In this document: one piece after another, positions 14,344 through 18,111 of the stretch
Position numbering within the stretch: position 1 is the stretch's first letter
Layout: every line of letters starts with the position of its first letter
Source of the DNA: JADJLQ01 sp034439915
Lineage (GTDB): Bacteria; Bacteroidota; Bacteroidia; Chitinophagales; Saprospiraceae
NCBI GenBank assembly: GCA_034439915.1
Contig: JAWXBI010000185.1
Coordinates: forward strand, 1-18,111
Direction: 5' to 3'
DNA: 18,111 bases
Position numbers and translations under genes: made by a program
Notes under the pieces: generated by a model
What the model saw: only the letters and a program-made list of their open reading frames with translations
Database searches by the model: none
Told to the model about the DNA's origin: nothing

Positions 14344-15207
14344 ATGAAAACCTTCCTGCATTTGATGTTGGCCGTTCCAATGGCATGTCTTTTGATTCAA
14401 TGTAAGACCCAACCGGACAAAAAACCACTTGATATGGACCGGATCTTCGCCTGGTGTATCGTGCCCTTCGATGCTCAAAACAGAAATCCTGAGCAACGTA
14501 TCGCCATGCTTCAGGAGCTGGGTATTAAAAAATATGCCTATGACTGGAGGGAAAAACACCTGGATGAAATGACCAGTGAATGGCAATTGGCCAGGAAAAA
14601 TAATATTGATGTCACAGCGGTTTGGCTTTGGCTGGATGCGCGCACCGACACCGTGGGCAGACTGAGTCCGGCAAATGAACGATTGTTCCAAAACATTGAT
14701 TCAGCAAAATTAAATACTGATATCTGGCTGAGTTTTAACAACAATTATTTTGATAGCCTCTCACCAGACAAGGCTCTGGAGAAAGGAGTTGATATCGTAC
14801 GTTATGTTGCCGACCGGGCCGCCGGCTTACAATGCAAACTAGTCCTTTACAATCATGGGTCCTGGTTTGGTCAACCGGAAAACCAAATCAATATTATAAA
14901 AGCATTACCCGGAAAAGATATCGGCATTGCCTATAGTTTTCACCATGCTCATCCGCAACTCGATCGGTATCCACAACTTATTGAAGCCATGATGCCTTAT
15001 CTCAAAGCGGTCAATCTCAATGGAATGAAACGGGAAGGGCCGATGATCCTGCCCATCAATGAAGGCGATAAAGAACAAGCTATGATTAAATTGTTGCTGG
15101 AAAAAGGATATTTAGGGCCTCTTGGTGTACTCGGTCACGTCGATACCCTGGATGTCAAAGAAGTATTGATGAAGAACCTGGCAGGTTTAGAACAAATACT
15201 AAATTAA
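14344..15207 (+). CDS. Lipoprotein with sugar-isomerase-like TIM barrel
   Basis: A 287-residue protein with a lipoprotein signal: a hydrophobic stretch and the lipobox LLIQC with Cys20, so it should be lipid-anchored. The rest resembles a xylose-isomerase-like (AP endonuclease 2 fold) TIM barrel. Strand-like segments run in order: IKKYAYDW, VTAVWLWLD, LVLYNHGSWFGQPEN (161-175), IGIAYSFHHAHPQLD (194-208), KAVNLNG and LGVLGHVDT (259-267). Such proteins are usually annotated as sugar phosphate isomerase/epimerase in Bacteroidota, but the substrate is unknown. The metal-ligand pattern is not the textbook Glu/Asp/His/Glu set, so catalysis is not certain. It shares the strand and probable theme with the two exported sugar enzymes downstream, but 387 bp with a minus-strand relic separates them. 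Confidence 0.75.
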   Translation: MKTFLHLMLAVPMACLLIQCKTQPDKKPLDMDRIFAWCIVPFDAQNRNPEQRIAMLQELGIKKYAYDWREKHLDEMTSEWQLARKNNIDVTAVWLWLDARTDTVGRLSPANERLFQNIDSAKLNTDIWLSFNNNYFDSLSPDKALEKGVDIVRYVADRAAGLQCKLVLYNHGSWFGQPENQINIIKALPGKDIGIAYSFHHAHPQLDRYPQLIEAMMPYLKAVNLNGMKREGPMILPINEGDKEQAMIKLLLEKGYLGPLGVLGHVDTLDVKEVLMKNLAGLEQILN

Positions 15208-15240
15208 TCCGTTCCGGGCCATCATCGGATCGCCAAAGCA

Positions 15241-15484
15241 TCACCGTTCTAAAGCATATTCTCCGAATACCCTCAGGGCCCGCAGCGTATTCCATCTGCT
15301 CGGTTGTCCTGCAGATTCCATTTCAAAATGAGTTTGTCCGGGATGTTTATAAGCTATATATAGTTTCCATAACCCTTTTCCGTCCTTTTAACGCAAAGTA
15401 TTCCCAGGGCGTCATCCATCCTCGGGTCATATTGAACACCGGAGCAGCATCCCAAATGCTTGTTTTCCAAGCTGATTCCTCTAT
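15241..15484 (-). pseudogene. Frameshifted C-terminal remnant of a conserved protein
   Basis: On minus the frame opens at 15484 (IEESAWKTSIWDAAPV, then MTPWEYFALK). One extra base in an A4 run (15386-15389 on plus) breaks it. After correcting that base the reading continues DGKGLWKLYIAYKHPGQ, THFEMESAGQPSRWNTLRAL, RVFGEYALER and stops at 15241-15243. The two parts join smoothly, so I take this as the tail of one real protein. The PSRWxTLRALRV ending recalls C-termini of bacterial prenyltransferase/squalene-cyclase-like alpha-barrel proteins, but I am not sure of the family. There is no start and the N-terminal part is lost. It occupies most of the 387-bp gap between two plus-strand genes. Confidence 0.5.
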
Positions 15485-15594
15485 TTATTCAGATCCAATC
15501 AAAATTTTATCCATTATTTTGTATAAAATTTCTGATTCCCATCTTTTGGGTGCGCAGACCTCCGTTTTACTTCGATTATTAATTTATACCTGTT

Positions 15595-16914
15595 ATGAAT
15601 AAAAAAGAAACCAATAACTCCAGAAGAAATTTTATTAAACTATCGGGCTCTACCCTGGCGGCCAGTACCCTGGGTTTTAATGTGGTAGCCAACCCCTATC
15701 CCAAACATTTATTTAATGCAGACACGCTTAAGGTCGGTTTGATAGGCTGTGGTGGTCGTGGAACTGGAGCGGCTCTGCAAGCCTGCAAAGCGGATAAAAA
15801 TATCTATCTGACGGCAGTCGCGGATGTATTTGAAGACCGGATGGATACTGCGATAAAATCATTGATGGAAGAAGTTCCGGATAAGGTCAAAATCCCCGAT
15901 ACCCAGAAATTCCTGGGATTCGATGCTTATAAAAAAGTATTGCAGACCGATGTCGATGTGGTGATCCTTGGCACGCCTCCAAATTTTCGTCCGGACCACC
16001 TGGAGGCCGCTGTAGCCGCAGGTAAACATGTGTTTTTTGAAAAACCGGTTGCAGTTGATGCTGCAGGGATCCGGAAAGTGATTGAAATAGCCAAAAAAGC
16101 CAAAGAGAAAAAACTGGGTTTCATGTCCGGCTTCTGCTGGAGATATGATATGCCAAAAAGAGAGACTTTCCAACGAATACAAAATGGGGAAATCGGTGAT
16201 GTGTTGTCCCTATACAATACCTATAATACCGGGGCTAGCTGGTGGAGGGAAACCAAACCCAGTTGGGGAAAATTTAAAAAGGAGCTGCGTAACTGGGTTT
16301 ATTATACCTGGTTATCCGGTGACCATATCGTGGAGCAAGCCGTCCATAGCCTGGACTTGATGTCCTGGGCCAAAGGCGATGTATTGCCGGTAAAAGCATC
16401 GGGTAACGGTGGGCGCCAGAGCCGGATTGAGCCGGAGTTTGGAAATATCTACGACCATTTTTCCATCACCTATGAATATCCTGACGGCAGCCGGGGTGTT
16501 CATCACAGCCGCCAACAGAAAGAAACTTCCGGTGCTTATGGGATTGAATTATTGGGAACCAAAGGCCGGTGTGACGTCAATGTCTGGAACCACCACGAAA
16601 TAAAAGGCGTAAAAAACTGGCGATGGGAAAAAGAACATACCGACAAGGATAAACCCAATATGTATCAGACCGAGCATGATGAACTGATGGCTTCTATACG
16701 CAAAGGGGATCCGATCAATGATGGTATCCGCAGTGCGCACAGTACGATGCTGGCCATTTGGGGCAGGATGGTCGCTTACACAGGAAAAGATCTTACCTGG
16801 AGTGACGCTTTGAATTCCACTGAAGTGTTGACTCCACCGATCGATCAATATTCCTGGGATCTGGATTGGAAAGTCAAAGACATTGCCAGGCCGGGTTTTA
16901 CCAAGTTTGCTTAA
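15595..16914 (+). CDS. Tat-exported Gfo/Idh/MocA family oxidoreductase
   Basis: A 439-residue NAD(P)-dependent oxidoreductase. The N-terminus holds a twin-arginine signal (SRRNFIK at 9-15, then a hydrophobic stretch), so it is folded with cofactor in the cytoplasm and exported. The Rossmann fold follows: LKVGLIGCGGRG with GCGGRG at 51-56, the AVAD strand end (74-77), and the family's EKP motif (149-151) whose Lys lies near the nicotinamide. The C-terminal substrate domain has GDHIVEQAVHSLDL (242-255), with His251 in the usual catalytic position. Family members oxidise or reduce sugar hydroxyls or act on glycosides; the substrate cannot be told. The Tat-borne subgroup is abundant in Bacteroidota and Planctomycetota. 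The isomerase gene 93 bp downstream is its likely functional partner. Confidence 0.92.
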   Translation: MNKKETNNSRRNFIKLSGSTLAASTLGFNVVANPYPKHLFNADTLKVGLIGCGGRGTGAALQACKADKNIYLTAVADVFEDRMDTAIKSLMEEVPDKVKIPDTQKFLGFDAYKKVLQTDVDVVILGTPPNFRPDHLEAAVAAGKHVFFEKPVAVDAAGIRKVIEIAKKAKEKKLGFMSGFCWRYDMPKRETFQRIQNGEIGDVLSLYNTYNTGASWWRETKPSWGKFKKELRNWVYYTWLSGDHIVEQAVHSLDLMSWAKGDVLPVKASGNGGRQSRIEPEFGNIYDHFSITYEYPDGSRGVHHSRQQKETSGAYGIELLGTKGRCDVNVWNHHEIKGVKNWRWEKEHTDKDKPNMYQTEHDELMASIRKGDPINDGIRSAHSTMLAIWGRMVAYTGKDLTWSDALNSTEVLTPPIDQYSWDLDWKVKDIARPGFTKFA

Positions 16915-17007
16915 GAGATCGTATTATTTTATTGCCATTTTTTACCACTAAGGACTCTTAATGCACTTAGAATGAAATCTATTTTTCTTTAAAACCCATA
17001 GATACCT

Positions 17008-17907
17008 ATGTCAACTATTGATCGCAGATCTTTTCTACAATACAGCGCAATGGCGCCGGTAGCATTCTCTTTGCCATTTTACCGGCCTTCCGGATCAGAT
17101 CAACCCCTGATTAAAAAAAGTCTGAAGTATGGCATGATCAAAGAGGACCTTGCCCTGTTGGATAAATTCAAACTGATTAAAGATCTGGGCTTTGACGGCG
17201 TGGAAATGGATAGTCCGAATAATTTATCTGCAAAAGAAATTCTGGATGCCAGGGACAAAACGGGGATATTGCTTCCAGGCGTAGTCAACTCGGTTCATTG
17301 GAACTCCCCTTTATCGGATCCTGATCCTGCGGTTCGAGAAAAATGTGTGGAGTCGATGAAAACCGCGTTACGGGATTGTAAAAAATATGCAGGGACGACG
17401 GTATTATTGGTGCCTGCAGTAGTCAACGAGAAAGTATCGTATGATGAAGCTTATCAACGTTCACAAGAGGAGATCCGTAAACTATTGCCTCTCGCTGAAG
17501 AAACAGGCATTAAAATCGCCATCGAAAATGTGTGGAACAATTTTCTGTTGAGCCCGCTGGAAGCTGCACGATATATTGATGAATTTAAAAGCCCGATGAT
17601 AGGTTGGTATATGGATATAGGCAATATCGTTCGGTATGGCTGGCCTGAACATTGGATCCGCACGCTGGGTCCCCGTATCCTAAAAGTTGATATCAAAGAT
17701 TACAGCCGGAAAAAAGCGACGGATGAAGGTATTTGGAAAGGATTTAATGCCGAACTTGGTGAGGGTGATGTGAATTGGGCTACTGTCAATAAAGCACTTG
17801 CTGAAATCGGTTATTCGGGATGGGGCTCGGCAGAAGTAAACGGTGGGGATCGGGTGCGGTTGAAGGAAATTTCAGACAGGATGGATCGTTTGTATGCGAT
17901 GAAATAA
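17008..17907 (+). CDS. Tat-exported sugar phosphate isomerase/epimerase family protein
   Basis: A 299-residue TIM-barrel protein of the xylose-isomerase-like/AP endonuclease 2 superfamily. MSTIDRRSFLQ followed by a hydrophobic stretch is a Tat signal. Barrel strands and probable metal ligands are GFDGVEMDSPN (61-71), IKIAIENVWNN with Glu173, IGWYMDIGN with Asp203, ILKVDIKDYS with Asp228 and GWGSAEVNGG with Glu276. This Glu-Asp-x-Glu layout matches the divalent-metal centre of the superfamily, which isomerises or epimerises keto and aldo sugars. The substrate is unknown. It lies 93 bp downstream of the exported oxidoreductase on the same strand and probably works with it on a periplasmic sugar. 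The gap contains a CCACTAAGG-type repetitive filler but no terminator that I can see. Confidence 0.9.
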   Translation: MSTIDRRSFLQYSAMAPVAFSLPFYRPSGSDQPLIKKSLKYGMIKEDLALLDKFKLIKDLGFDGVEMDSPNNLSAKEILDARDKTGILLPGVVNSVHWNSPLSDPDPAVREKCVESMKTALRDCKKYAGTTVLLVPAVVNEKVSYDEAYQRSQEEIRKLLPLAEETGIKIAIENVWNNFLLSPLEAARYIDEFKSPMIGWYMDIGNIVRYGWPEHWIRTLGPRILKVDIKDYSRKKATDEGIWKGFNAELGEGDVNWATVNKALAEIGYSGWGSAEVNGGDRVRLKEISDRMDRLYAMK

Positions 17908-17995
17908 AGATCTGGGGATTTGCGGCTTGCAGCATATTCCAACATTCACAAATAATACCGACAGATCTGAATCGAACCGCTAGGCGAGGTATGTG

Positions 17996-18015
17996 CGACC
18001 AAATTTATTTGGTCG
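17996..18015. repeat. Perfect 9-bp inverted repeat with 2-bp centre
   Basis: CGACCAAAT and ATTTGGTCG flank TT, giving a 20-bp near-continuous palindrome 88 bp after the isomerase stop codon. No T-run follows, so a classical terminator is unlikely. It could be a protein-binding site or a bidirectional transcript end. Confidence 0.6.
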
Positions 18016-18061
18016 ATATTTAAGAACTACTTTATGTTTTTACTTTAATTCCCTCAAAATA

Positions 18062-18079
18062 ATCCCGATCATCCGGGAT
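18062..18079. repeat. Small hairpin, ATCCCG/CGGGAT arms
   Basis: Perfect 6-base arms surround a 6-base loop, followed by CGATGCTCAATACT. On the opposite strand this reads much like the flank of the hairpin at 197-212 (GAGCAT next to CCCGA). It may be another copy of the same dispersed repeat. Confidence 0.4.
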
Positions 18080-18111
18080 CGATGCTCAATACTCTCCAAT
18101 AATCCCTATGC

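Noticed and set aside
16944..16976. CCACTAAGG-type sequence between the oxidoreductase and isomerase genes
   Set aside because: Resembles degenerate filler common in intergenic DNA; only one imperfect unit is present, so it is no array or regulatory element that I can support.
18040..18105. 21-codon minus-strand open frame (LLESIEHRSRMIGIILRELK) at the window end
   Set aside because: An in-frame TAG lies just upstream at 18106-18108 and the frame overlaps a hairpin repeat. Too short to support as a gene end.

Overview
The window looks like a chromosomal segment of a Bacteroidota bacterium, probably near the Saprospiria/Chitinophagia. This is inferred from several signs: a bTHX small ribosomal protein gene, a mevalonate-pathway decarboxylase, near absence of Shine-Dalgarno sequences, promoter boxes of the TAnnTTTG type, and paired Tat-exported sugar oxidoreductase/isomerase genes. 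No rRNA, tRNA, CRISPR array or intact insertion sequence was found. Gene density is high from 253 to 10323. From about 10324 to 15594 the segment is looser and carries decayed gene pieces.

Layout. 253-5686 (minus): a P-type cation ATPase, an exported calcineurin-like phosphoesterase, and a fused gluconokinase/6-phosphogluconate dehydrogenase. 5778-7607: diphosphomevalonate decarboxylase (plus), a DUF1801 protein (minus) and the bTHX gene (plus), which has its own promoter box and terminator. 7777-10323: a divergent pair. One gene encodes an unusual DoxX-trypsin-like protease-TPR fusion; the other a membrane-anchored OmpR-type winged-helix regulator with a periplasmic domain. 10320-11218: a decay zone holding remnants of a YgjP-like metallopeptidase and a Fic protein, both minus, separated by a cluster of palindromes. 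These two families often accompany type I restriction-modification genes, so this may be the scar of a lost island. 11219-12379 (minus): an exported cupin-like protein and an exported Dabb-domain protein. 12591-13818 (plus): a single-domain PAS protein overlapping by 11 bp with a metallo-beta-lactamase-fold hydrolase, probably a translationally coupled pair. 13819-14079: the C-terminal remnant of a beta-propeller glycoside hydrolase. 14344-17907: a TIM-barrel lipoprotein, a frameshifted remnant on minus, a Tat-exported Gfo/Idh/MocA oxidoreductase and a Tat-exported sugar isomerase/epimerase, which together suggest carbohydrate modification in the cell envelope.

The least ordinary intact elements are the DoxX-protease-TPR fusion with its divergent membrane regulator, the kinase-dehydrogenase fusion that joins two consecutive steps of gluconate use, and the PAS/MBL pair. 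Functions are assigned from motifs read by eye; no database search was possible.
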